This document shows positions 47,012 to 54,855 of a stretch of 64,000 nucleotides of DNA, in pieces (position 1 is the first letter of the stretch; every line of letters begins with the position of its first letter). The notes beneath the pieces are model-generated. The model was given only the letters and a program-made list of their open reading frames with translations, ran no database searches and was not told where the DNA came from. The translations under genes were made by a program, and so were the position numbers. The DNA is from G965212025 sp965215765 (lineage in GTDB: Bacteria > Pseudomonadota > Gammaproteobacteria > Poriferisulfidales > Oxydemutatoraceae): positions 434,001 to 498,000 of the forward strand of contig OZ244118.1 in assembly GCA_965215765.1 (NCBI GenBank), given 5' to 3'.

Positions 47012-47423
47012 TCAACGTGCCTTACACGCCGACGCATCGCAAAACGCAGGTTCGCAGTTATCGAAAGAGTGCGTTGAAGACATAATGCGCGAATAAGAAG
47101 GTGGCGCGTTTTCTGCCGGAAGCGGCAGCATAAAACGGGCAGACAGATGAGCGAGCCATAACATGGGGTTTTCAGGCTATTTTCATGGGTTTGCGGGTCA
47201 TGCCTTACGGCGGTATTTTTATACGTTCCGTACAACTCAGTGGGAGTCCCCCTTCCGTATCCCTCACCTCCAGGCGGTACGCCGGGTGTTCCGCTTCAGG
47301 CAATTTCAGGCATCTGTTCCCAAGCGCCTGCTACCTCTTGCTTCAGTTCGAAGCCATTAACCGGCCATACCCGGTGCGGCTGATTGGGTGCCACACCGAG
47401 AATGGGAAGCCATTTCTTTCCTG
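47012..47423. other. Convergent 3' region P3/H1 with a hairpin
   Basis: No gene. It contains a perfect stem CTGCCG-GAAG-CGGCAG (47113-47128) without a T-run, repeated in copy 2 about 3.9 kb downstream. The remainder is the shared pentapeptide-gene 3' flank, ending directly at the H1 stop. Confidence 0.6.
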
Positions 47424-48755
47424 TCAGAGAAAGGATTCTGATTTTGGCCGGGCTTTTGTCCCGGGTGGTCGTCCCTTCGCCGCCTCCTGTGGCTGTGTCG
47501 CCTCCTGTGGCTGTACTAATCTACGCGGTGGTTTCGGCGGCCCTCTATGCAGTGGTTTCGGCGGAGCCGTAGCCGCGGGTGCATCCGCAGGACCGGCGAC
47601 CCTTATAGACTCCTCCATTCGTGCACCACCATCTCTTCGCAGCCTCGGCTGGTGGGGTACAGCGTAAGTCTGATTAATTCCGTCAACACCGTTGTCCGCC
47701 TTGAATATAGCTTGCCGTTTGAAAGCTTGTCGCGTTCTGTATGGATCTTGAAGTGTGTGGGAACTACCAACAAGAGGTGTTTCATGCGCGTCAGGAGCAG
47801 CAAAAAGACTGTCACGGTTTGCAGGTTTAGCCGGCAACGGTCGTCTGAAATTGGTGGGAAGCGACTGGGTCATTTGTCCGCGCCTTTCCTGCTCAAGCGT
47901 GGACGCGGTCACGGTTGCTTTGGGTCTGGCTTTGCTGGTTTGTCTATTGATGGCGAGTTGAAAGGCGTCTGGATGTATTCTTCCCCCTCTGGTGTGCCTG
48001 CTTTTCAAGTGTTCATTCTGTATGGCAACTCTCAGCTCTTCTTTCATGTCCTGAGCGCTCACTTTTTTAAGCATTGCCACTCGGATGTCTTCAACTTCCA
48101 CAGGTTTATTGCCACCTTCTTGCTGCCATTGACTTTGATTCTCTATTTCATTCCTGGTCGAGGTGTCCAGGAGGTGTTCTCCGACGTCCAGTTGGAACTC
48201 ACTATCTGGAGCCATTTCTGCTGCGGCCGTTATAAATATCCGGTGCAGGGAATCCAGAAATGCTTGCCTGTTTCCAACGTTCCGCTCGGCATTTTTGAGT
48301 GCCGTGTTCACATCTTTAGACAGGCCAGCGGGTGCTTCCCCATCTTTCCATACACCACGACGTGCCTCTGAAGGTCTGTCATCTAATGTGCGAACCGGAT
48401 CTTTTTCCCCTGGCCCACCTTGTTCAGGCTCACCTCGGTGAGATTTCAAGCCCTCTCGGGAATATTTCGCCTGTGACCCGGAACTGGTTCGTATCTCATC
48501 CTCTATCATATTCAAAAGAGCAAGCCGATTTTCCAATTTCTTGTCACGATAGCCGGGTGACACAGCCCACATAAAGTTGTGGAGCAACTGTGCAAGTGGC
48601 CCTCTCCTTCTGGTGCAGTAGACGGCTTCTATGTTATTTGAGAATCTCTCCTGCTTATATGCGGTCAGGGAGCTATAGCCCATTTTGGGCTTATTCACCT
48701 CATTTACTGCCTGCCATGCACTCACATAACCTACTGTTGGTTTTATCTTTCCCAT
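47424..48755 (-). CDS. H1: putative host-signalling-mimic protein, Pro/Tyr-rich tail
   Basis: 443 residues, no signal peptide and no family I recognise. Residues about 25-190 share a domain with H2-H4 (PLAQLLHNFMWAVSPGYR, LLNMIEDEIRTSSGSQAKYS, NRQAFLDSLHRIF). The tail from about 270 is low in hydrophobics and contains RPLPAKP (305-311, an RxxPxxP SH3-ligand type), Tyr364 in QTYAVP (YxxP type) and PPKPPR (406-411, PxxPxR type). It ends in a basic stretch, KARPKSESFL. The ribosome site CGGAGGAA lies 8 bases upstream. It follows H2 by 129 bases on the same strand. An effector role is inference. Confidence 0.8.
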   Translation of the reverse strand: MGKIKPTVGYVSAWQAVNEVNKPKMGYSSLTAYKQERFSNNIEAVYCTRRRGPLAQLLHNFMWAVSPGYRDKKLENRLALLNMIEDEIRTSSGSQAKYSREGLKSHRGEPEQGGPGEKDPVRTLDDRPSEARRGVWKDGEAPAGLSKDVNTALKNAERNVGNRQAFLDSLHRIFITAAAEMAPDSEFQLDVGEHLLDTSTRNEIENQSQWQQEGGNKPVEVEDIRVAMLKKVSAQDMKEELRVAIQNEHLKSRHTRGGRIHPDAFQLAINRQTSKARPKATVTASTLEQERRGQMTQSLPTNFRRPLPAKPANRDSLFAAPDAHETPLVGSSHTLQDPYRTRQAFKRQAIFKADNGVDGINQTYAVPHQPRLRRDGGARMEESIRVAGPADAPAATAPPKPLHRGPPKPPRRLVQPQEATQPQEAAKGRPPGTKARPKSESFL

Positions 48756-48884
48756 GGATCAAATTCCTCCGAATCTGTCTGTCGAATACTGGGCTTTTTG
48801 TTGCGCCCACTGAATGATTTTGCCAATTTCTAAAAACACCTGCTCATCCTTCCTGTGACAATTTCACAATGACACGTTGCAAAA

Positions 48885-50192
48885 TCACAGGCTGGTCGCA
48901 TTTGGATTGTTAATTGACTTATCATCAATTTTTACTTCAGGCTTCGGCTTCGGATCCTGGTCTGTCAGGGTCTCTTCCTGCTCCGGATCTGCGGCGGCAA
49001 CTTCCGGCTGCTGCTCCGGATCTGCCACGTCGTCTGCCGGGGGGGGGGGCGGTTCCACGTCTGCCCGGGCCTGTTCCAACTGCTCCGGAGCTGCGGCGGC
49101 AACTTCCGGCTTCGGCTCCGGCTCTGCCTGTGGAGCCGAAGGTTGCGGATCGTGTGCCGGTATTTCTTCGTATAGCCCTGCCTGTGCCTGATCTGTCACG
49201 CTTATTGCGTCTTCGTCGGTATGGGGCAGCGGTGGCACTGGTCTCCGAGTTGAACCTAGTGAACTAGTTAAATGTCGGTTCCTAGGCGCTGGCCCATCAT
49301 AAGGTTCTGGTGCATCAGGGGGTTGTTCTTCCGTAGTCTCTAACGTTGAGTAAATGCCGACCGGATCCCTCCTTGTCACGGGTATTTCCTCGTAGTCCGG
49401 ATCCTGCCGCTGAGTTAGTGAGTCTCTGGGTGGCGGTGGTGCTTGTCGTCTTTGAGCGGGTGGCCGCGGAGTCTGTGCTACAGGTGGCAGAATTTCCATA
49501 GCTTCCGAAATATAAGAGCCTCCGGTTGCCTTCTGTCTTTTTGCCTCGTAAGCAACTGTTTCCCTGCGGCATGCTTCAGCCAGCTTGTTATCGGAGGTGG
49601 CATCTTTGGGTTTGCGCCATTCTTGTTTAAAAGACGCAACATCATCCGCTTCACTGTATGGGGCCTCCGTGGCAATGCCGAGGAAAACTTCATGCAGAGA
49701 CGTCATGTAGGCTTTTCTGTTGACTGAGGCGTTCTCACGCGCGGCGTCAATCCGGTTGAACAACAGCGCGGATGGTTCTGTATCGTTCTTGAGCTTTTCG
49801 TAGCATTTGCTTGGTAAGGCAGGCGAGCCGCCCGGGTTACCGGCCGGCGCGAGAGCCGACTGGAGTGTGCCAAGAATCGGTTTGCCCTCTTTCGGGTTTG
49901 CCAAGCGATGGCCATTGGATGAATATTTATTTTCAAGACCATAGCTTCCCCTCACTTGGTCTTCCAGAACATTGAGAAAGGCATGCCTTTCTTCAATGCG
50001 ATTGTTCCGGTATCCCTTTGAGATTTTCCACAGAAGACCGTGTAAAAGGGAAGCAAATGGCATCCGGTGTACAATTTTAAACCCCGTGCCAGATTTGCGT
50101 ACCTGGGGTTCAAGCATCACACCTTTTTGTGCTTTGATTTGCGCAGCCCATGCTGTCGTAACGTTTCTGTTAAGTGAAAAATTATTCGCCAT
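48885..50192 (-). CDS. H2: putative host-signalling-mimic protein with two YEEI motifs
   Basis: 435 residues. The N-terminal domain has PFASLLHGLLWKISKGYR, FLNVLEDQVRGSYG and NRKAYMTSLHEVFLGIATE, paralogous to H1. The tail has polyproline (APPPPRD), Tyr267 in DPDYEEIPV, Tyr281 in VGIYSTLE, RPVPPLP (317-323, class I SH3-ligand type), Tyr341 in GLYEEIPA, then an acidic PEQ/PEV repeat. YEEI after phosphorylation is the classical Src-family SH2 ligand. Codons for residues 381-385 are an 11-C homopolymer. CAGGAG lies 7 bases before the ATG. No known enzyme motif; function unknown. Confidence 0.8.
   Translation of the reverse strand: MANNFSLNRNVTTAWAAQIKAQKGVMLEPQVRKSGTGFKIVHRMPFASLLHGLLWKISKGYRNNRIEERHAFLNVLEDQVRGSYGLENKYSSNGHRLANPKEGKPILGTLQSALAPAGNPGGSPALPSKCYEKLKNDTEPSALLFNRIDAARENASVNRKAYMTSLHEVFLGIATEAPYSEADDVASFKQEWRKPKDATSDNKLAEACRRETVAYEAKRQKATGGSYISEAMEILPPVAQTPRPPAQRRQAPPPPRDSLTQRQDPDYEEIPVTRRDPVGIYSTLETTEEQPPDAPEPYDGPAPRNRHLTSSLGSTRRPVPPLPHTDEDAISVTDQAQAGLYEEIPAHDPQPSAPQAEPEPKPEVAAAAPEQLEQARADVEPPPPPADDVADPEQQPEVAAADPEQEETLTDQDPKPKPEVKIDDKSINNPNATSL
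49039..49049. repeat. Homopolymer of 11 G (poly-C in the H2 coding strand)
   Basis: Eleven consecutive G on the plus strand encode part of a five-proline run in H2. A tract of this length is prone to slippage; a change of one or two bases would replace the last 50 or so residues of H2. H4 has no equivalent tract. Confidence 0.9.
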
Positions 50193-50518
50193 GATTCAAC
50201 TCCTGAATAAGCCCTTCCTCAAACTGCCTCGCAAAGACATTGCGCGCAATCCTTTTCAATTCTGCGAAAAAAACCTTTCTCGACATCTCGGCAGCATCCA
50301 TGACGAGACGGCAAACCGCTCCTGTCACGGAGGCATAACCAACCTGATGTCATTAACGGAAATCCACTGTTAATGAGAAAAGCCCCCTTCTTAACGAATC
50401 GTAACCCATTATACAACTTGGGACGCTGCGCCGCAAGAGTTTGTGTGCGACAGACAGGCTCAGAGCTTCTTTTCCACTGCAGCGGGTTTGTTTCAAGGGC
50501 AATCCATTGCCAAATCTC
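50193..50518. other. Upstream region of the H2-H1 pair
   Basis: No gene. Nearly the same sequence stands upstream of H4 (53936-54262), so it should contain the promoter of both H pairs on the minus strand. I see TTAACA- and TTGAAA-like words but no confident -10. It ends at CCAAATCTC, the right edge of the duplicated block. Confidence 0.5.
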
Positions 50519-50916
50519 GGAGACATTTACCTGGAGGTAAAAAGATACGGCTGGCTCCTGGTCATCACCTCGGATACGGCAGCTGCGACGAAATGTTTGA
50601 CCTGGAAACCGGAGAGCCAACCACCTGCCACTCTACGGTGCAAACCTGTGAGACTCAACTTTACGACACGAAGCTCAGCAATACTGAACTGCACGGTGCC
50701 AACCTTTCCGGAGCCAAATTACACAATACCAGCCTGAGCGAAGTTGACGGAGAAATGCCCAATAGAGAAAGGTGGCTTAATATTTTGGGCAATGTCAAGC
50801 GTGGCCTGAAAGAGGTGGGTTATACGGAGAGTGAGATCGCTGCACGTTTGGCAACGATTAAACGTAACGGAGCCTCAACGCCAGGTTTTGTTTTGCCTTC
50901 TGTTATCAGCGACTGA
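50519..50916 (+). pseudogene. Chimera of a gpmI scrap and the P3-type pentapeptide tail
   Basis: Bases 50519-50630 match gpmI around GDIYLAAKRYGW to ETGEPNTCH, with small deletions. At a CCAC/CTCTACGG junction the sequence becomes the last 280 bases of P3 (LSNTELHGAN, TPGFVLPSVISD). An open frame spans the junction from 50443, but it combines an out-of-frame gpmI reading with the P3 tail and lacks any membrane domain. It is a duplication scar rather than a designed fusion. Confidence 0.88.
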
Positions 50917-51328
50917 TCAACGTGCCTTACACGCCGACGCATCGCAAAACGCAGGTTCGCAGTTATCGAAAGAGTGCGTTGAAGACATAATGCGCGAATA
51001 AGAAGGTGGCGCGTTTTCTGCCGGAAGCGGCAGCATAAAACGGGCAGACAGATGAGCGAGCCTTGACATGGGGTTTTCAGGCTATTTTCGTGGGTTTGCG
51101 AACCATGCCTTACGGCGGTATTTTTATACGTTCCGTGCAGTTGAGTGGGAGTCGCCCTTCCGTATGCCCCACCTTCAGGTGGCACGCTGGGCGTTCCGCA
51201 TCAGGCAGTTTCAGGCATCTGTTCCCAAGTGCCTGCTACCTCTTGCTTCAGTTCGAAGCCATTAACCGACCATACCCGGTGCGGCTGATTGGGTGCCACA
51301 CCGAGAATGGGAAGCCATTTCTTTCCTG
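50917..51328. repeat. Second copy of the P3/H1 3' flank
   Basis: Repeats 47012-47423 with few changes, including the CTGCCG-GAAG-CGGCAG stem (near 51018-51033). No gene is supported. Confidence 0.75.
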
Positions 51329-52576
51329 TCAGAGAAGGGATTCTGATTTTGGCCGGGGTTTTGTCCCGGGTGGTCGTCCCACCGCCGCCTCCTGTGGCTG
51401 TGTCGCCTCCTGTGGCTGTAATGTACGCGGTGGTTTCGGCGGCGCAGTCGCGGGTACATCCGGAGCGGTGACCTCTATAGACTGCTCCATTTGCGCAGCA
51501 CCTCTTTGCGGCCTCGGCAGGATCTCGGCGTAAATAGGATTTGCTCCAGTACCTTCCCCGGCACCTCCCTCTGGATCACGTTCCGTGTGTGAAGAATCTG
51601 AAGGTATTAGTGATTGCGAGTCCGAAACATCAAAAGTACTTGTATTGTTTATGTCTGCAGGCAAATCTGGCAACGGCCGGTAGGTATTGGCGGGCAACGA
51701 CTGGGTCGGCTGTTCGTGCCTTTGCGACCCAAACGTGGACTCGGTCAAGGTTACTTCGGGTCCGATACCTTTTTGTCTGTTGATGACGCGTGGAAAGGCG
51801 TCTGGATGTATTCTTCCCCCTCTGGTGTGCCTGCTTTTCCAGTGTTCATTTCGTATGGCAACATCCAGTTCTTTCTTCATCTTCCCAGCGCTCGCTTCTT
51901 CAAGCATTGCCTCTCGAATGTCTTCAGGTTTATTGCCACTTTTTTGCTGCCCTGGACCTTGATTCGCTATTTCCCCCATGTTCGATTCGTTCAGGAAGCC
52001 TCCGGCGTTATGATCGATCTCGTTATCTGGAGCCATTTCTGCTGCGGCCGTTATAAATATCCGGTGCAGGGAATCCAGAAATGCTTGCCTGTTTCCAACG
52101 TTCCGCTCGGCGTTTTTGAGCGCCTTGCTCACATCTTTAGACAGGTCAAGGGGTGGGTGCCCTTCTTCCCATACGCCACGACGTGCCTCTGAAGGTCTGT
52201 CTTCTAATGTGCGAACCGGCTCTTTTTTCCCTGGCCCACCTTGTTCAGGCTCACCTCGGTGAGATTTCAAACCCTGTCGGGAATATTTCGCCTGTGTCCC
52301 GGAACTGGTTCGTATCTCATCCTCTATCATATTCAAAAGAGCAAGTCGATTTTCCAATTTCTTGTCACGATAGCCGGGTGACACAGCCCACATAAAGTTG
52401 TGAAGCAACTGTGCAAGTGGCCCTCTCCTTCTGGTACAGTAGACGGCTTCTATGTTATTTGAGAATCTCTCCTGCTTAAATGCGGTCAGGGAGCTATAGC
52501 CCATTTTGGGCTTATTCGCCTCATTTACTGCCTGCCAGGCACTCACATAACCTACTGTTGGTTTTATCTTTTCCAT
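51329..52576 (-). CDS. H3: H1 duplicate with NPIYAEI and RPLPDLP motifs
   Basis: 415 residues. The first 180 residues are almost identical to H1, then divergence increases sharply. The tail holds RPLPDLP (300-306), one residue from the model Src SH3 ligand RPLPPLP; Tyr349 in NPIYAEI (346-352), an EPIYA-like motif; and PPKPPR (379-384). It ends GTKPRPKSESLL. Compared with H1, the YAVP motif and its surroundings have been replaced by the NPIYA segment. Same ribosome site as H1, 129 bases after H4. Function inferred only from motifs. Confidence 0.8.
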   Translation of the reverse strand: MEKIKPTVGYVSAWQAVNEANKPKMGYSSLTAFKQERFSNNIEAVYCTRRRGPLAQLLHNFMWAVSPGYRDKKLENRLALLNMIEDEIRTSSGTQAKYSRQGLKSHRGEPEQGGPGKKEPVRTLEDRPSEARRGVWEEGHPPLDLSKDVSKALKNAERNVGNRQAFLDSLHRIFITAAAEMAPDNEIDHNAGGFLNESNMGEIANQGPGQQKSGNKPEDIREAMLEEASAGKMKKELDVAIRNEHWKSRHTRGGRIHPDAFPRVINRQKGIGPEVTLTESTFGSQRHEQPTQSLPANTYRPLPDLPADINNTSTFDVSDSQSLIPSDSSHTERDPEGGAGEGTGANPIYAEILPRPQRGAAQMEQSIEVTAPDVPATAPPKPPRTLQPQEATQPQEAAVGRPPGTKPRPKSESLL

Positions 52577-52705
52577 GGATCAAATTCCTCCGAATCTGTC
52601 TGTCGAATACTGGGATTTTTGTTGCGCCCACTGAATGGTTTTGCCAATTTCTAAAAACACCTGATCATCCTTCCTGTGACAATTTCACAATGACACGTTG
52701 CAAAA

Positions 52706-53935
52706 TCACAATAGGGTAGTAGAAGCTTTTCCATCATGCTTCTGCCTCGGTTTCGGGTCTGTCCTGGTTTTTCCAGCCCCCGAGGCTGGTGTCAAGGTCT
52801 GTTCCAGATCATTGTCTGGCGGAGAACCTTCCGGGGGTGGTATATCTTGAGTTATTTCCCGTAGAGTTGGCGGATTTGCCGGATTTGCTGTTACGTATGG
52901 ATGTCGCGGTTGGTATTTTAGTGCTTCCTCCACTCTCGATACTCCCGGTGTCCTATGTTTCCTACGGTGTGGTACTAGCAGTGGAGTAGTTCCAATCTCC
53001 ACGCTGATTTCTTCCGAACTCTGTGATATTGAGTCTTGAAGTTTGTTGCCCTGTGACTGCCCTGTGTAGGGGATCTTCGGATATAGTGTATCGTAGTGAA
53101 AATCTGTAGGTGGCAGTAGCGCACGTCTTGTACGTCCTTGAGTGGGTGGCTGCGGAGCCTGTGCTACAGGTGGCAGTGACGCACGTCTTGTACGTCCATG
53201 AGTGGGTGGCAGCGGACGCATTCTTGTAAGTGGCAGAATTCCCATAGCTTCCGAAATATGAGAGCCTCCGATTGCCTTCTGTCTTTTTTTCTCGTAAGCA
53301 ACTGTTTCCCGGCGGCATGCTTCAGCCAGCTTGTTATTGGAGGTGGCATTTTTGGGTTTGCGCCATTCTTGTTTAAAAGACGCAACATCACCCGCTTCAC
53401 TGTATGGATTCTCCGTGGCAATGCCGAGGAAAACTTCATGCAGAGACGTCATGTAGGCTTTTCTGTTGACTGAGGCGTTCTTACGCGCGGCGTTAATCCG
53501 GTTGAACAACTGCGCGGATGGTCCTTTATCGTTCTGGAGCTTTTCGTAGCATTTGCTTGGTAAGGTAGGGGAGCCGCCCGGGTTACCGGCCGGCGCGCGA
53601 GCCGACTGTGTGTCAAGAATCGGTTTGCCATCTTCCGGTTTTGCCAAGCGATGGCCATTGGATGAATATTTATTATTAAGACCATAGCTTTTCCTCACTT
53701 GGTCTTCCAGAACATTGAGAAAGGCATGCCTTTCTTCGATGCGATTGTTCCGGTATCCCTTTGAGATTTTCCACAGAAGACCGTGTAAAAGGGAAGCAAA
53801 TGGCATCCGGTGTACAACTTTAAACCCCTTGCCAGATTTGCGTACCTGGGGTTCAAGCATCACACCTTTTTGTGCTTTGATTTGCGCAGCCCATGCTGTC
53901 GTAACGTTTCCGTTAAGTGAAAAATTATTCGCCAT
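52706..53935 (-). CDS. H4: H2 duplicate with a rearranged proline-rich tail
   Basis: 409 residues. The first 230 residues are close to H2, but the tail is largely different. It has RPLPP (240-244) followed by a short internal duplication (PTHGRTRRASLPPVAQAP and PTQGRTRRALLPP), then Tyr281 in FHYDTLYPKIPY and a Pro-rich end. Both YEEI motifs and the poly-C tract of H2 are missing. CAGGAG precedes the ATG as in H2. It is first of the second pair (H4-H3). No recognisable enzymatic domain. Confidence 0.78.
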   Translation of the reverse strand: MANNFSLNGNVTTAWAAQIKAQKGVMLEPQVRKSGKGFKVVHRMPFASLLHGLLWKISKGYRNNRIEERHAFLNVLEDQVRKSYGLNNKYSSNGHRLAKPEDGKPILDTQSARAPAGNPGGSPTLPSKCYEKLQNDKGPSAQLFNRINAARKNASVNRKAYMTSLHEVFLGIATENPYSEAGDVASFKQEWRKPKNATSNNKLAEACRRETVAYEKKRQKAIGGSHISEAMGILPLTRMRPLPPTHGRTRRASLPPVAQAPQPPTQGRTRRALLPPTDFHYDTLYPKIPYTGQSQGNKLQDSISQSSEEISVEIGTTPLLVPHRRKHRTPGVSRVEEALKYQPRHPYVTANPANPPTLREITQDIPPPEGSPPDNDLEQTLTPASGAGKTRTDPKPRQKHDGKASTTLL

Positions 53936-54262
53936 GATTCAACTCCTGAATAAGCCCTTCCTCAAACTGCCTCGCAAAGACATTGCGGGCAATCATTTTC
54001 AATTCTGCGAAAAAAACCTTTCTCGACATCTCGGCAACATCCATGATGAGACGGCAAACCGCCCCTGTCACGGAGGCATAACCAACCTGATGTCATTAAC
54101 GGAAATCCACTGTTAATGAGAAAAGCCCCCTTCTTAACGAATCGCGTCCCATTATACAACTTGGGACGCTGCGCCGCAAGAGTTTGTGTGCGAGCAGCCA
54201 TGCCCAGAGCTTCTTTTCCACTGCCGCGGGTTTGTTTCAAGGGCAATCCATTGCCAAATCTC

Positions 54263-54855
54263 CGTGTTTTCGGAACTCGGCAACGGGGCTGCGCACTCAT
54301 GGAAATGCCAGTGACTCTCAGTCAAGCCGATACTTTCCACTCCGAAGAAACGTGAAGCAGGGGCTGATGCTGTTTGATCCGGCAAGGTCAGCGCGTGTCA
54401 ACACGTCATGCGAGCGGAGTGCGGCATTGCGAGGGTCAGTTGAGGTGGACAAATAAGGCGACTTCGGAACATTGCCAATGGGTGGGCTTTTTGCGGGCAG
54501 GGGGAGCGTCCCGGGTTGGGTGATTTTGGTTTGTGGGTGATTTTGCGTTTTGCGGCATTCGGTGCCACTCGGCTCTGCTGATTTCATAAACACCGGCTGG
54601 CCTCGTTTTGGTGGAGCCGTGCCGGTTTTTTCCGAGAGTTGTCCGTGTTTTGTGGTGAGCTTTCCTTGTTTCGGTTTTGTTGGCGGGCTGGTGAGGGTTA
54701 CCATTGGCTGTTGCCTGGAAGGATGAGTCTTTGCTGCCCGGCGTATTTTGCTCAACACAATGAAATTCCGGCTTGTTTGGCACCCCGCCATCCTGGTTGG
54801 CAGTCAGAGCAAGGCTGCGGTTGATATTCGTGGTGCTTTACGGGTATAAGAAGGC
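54263..54855. other. Gene-free region between the H array and apbE
   Basis: No gene supported in about 590 bases. The region has skewed composition and no recognisable coding frame. It holds one convincing hairpin-T-run at 54592-54631. It begins exactly where the duplicated block ends, so it represents the original DNA right of the array, perhaps the remnant of a gene once upstream of apbE. Confidence 0.5.
54592..54631 (+). terminator. Rho-independent terminator
   Basis: ACCGGC (54592-54597) pairs with GCCGGT (54621-54626), with additional CTC/GAG pairing inside, followed by a run of T to 54631. On the plus strand there is no intact gene ending nearby, which suggests a lost upstream gene. 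Confidence 0.5.

Larger units (their letters stand above)
46724..54262. repeat. Large tandem duplication carrying the H gene pairs
   Basis: Copy 1 runs 46724-50518 and copy 2 runs 50631-54262. Both contain, in order, the 3' end of a pentapeptide gene, a 3' flank, an H1/H3 gene, an H2/H4 gene, their common upstream region and a closing CCAAATCTC word. Offsets fall from 3,907 to about 3,743 bases because the H3 and H4 genes have lost tail sequence. Between the copies lies a 112-base piece of gpmI (50519-50630). Confidence 0.92.

Noticed and set aside
47113..47128. CTGCCG-GAAG-CGGCAG stem as a terminator for P3
   Set aside because: A perfect stem, but followed by CATAAAAC rather than T residues; kept only as a note.
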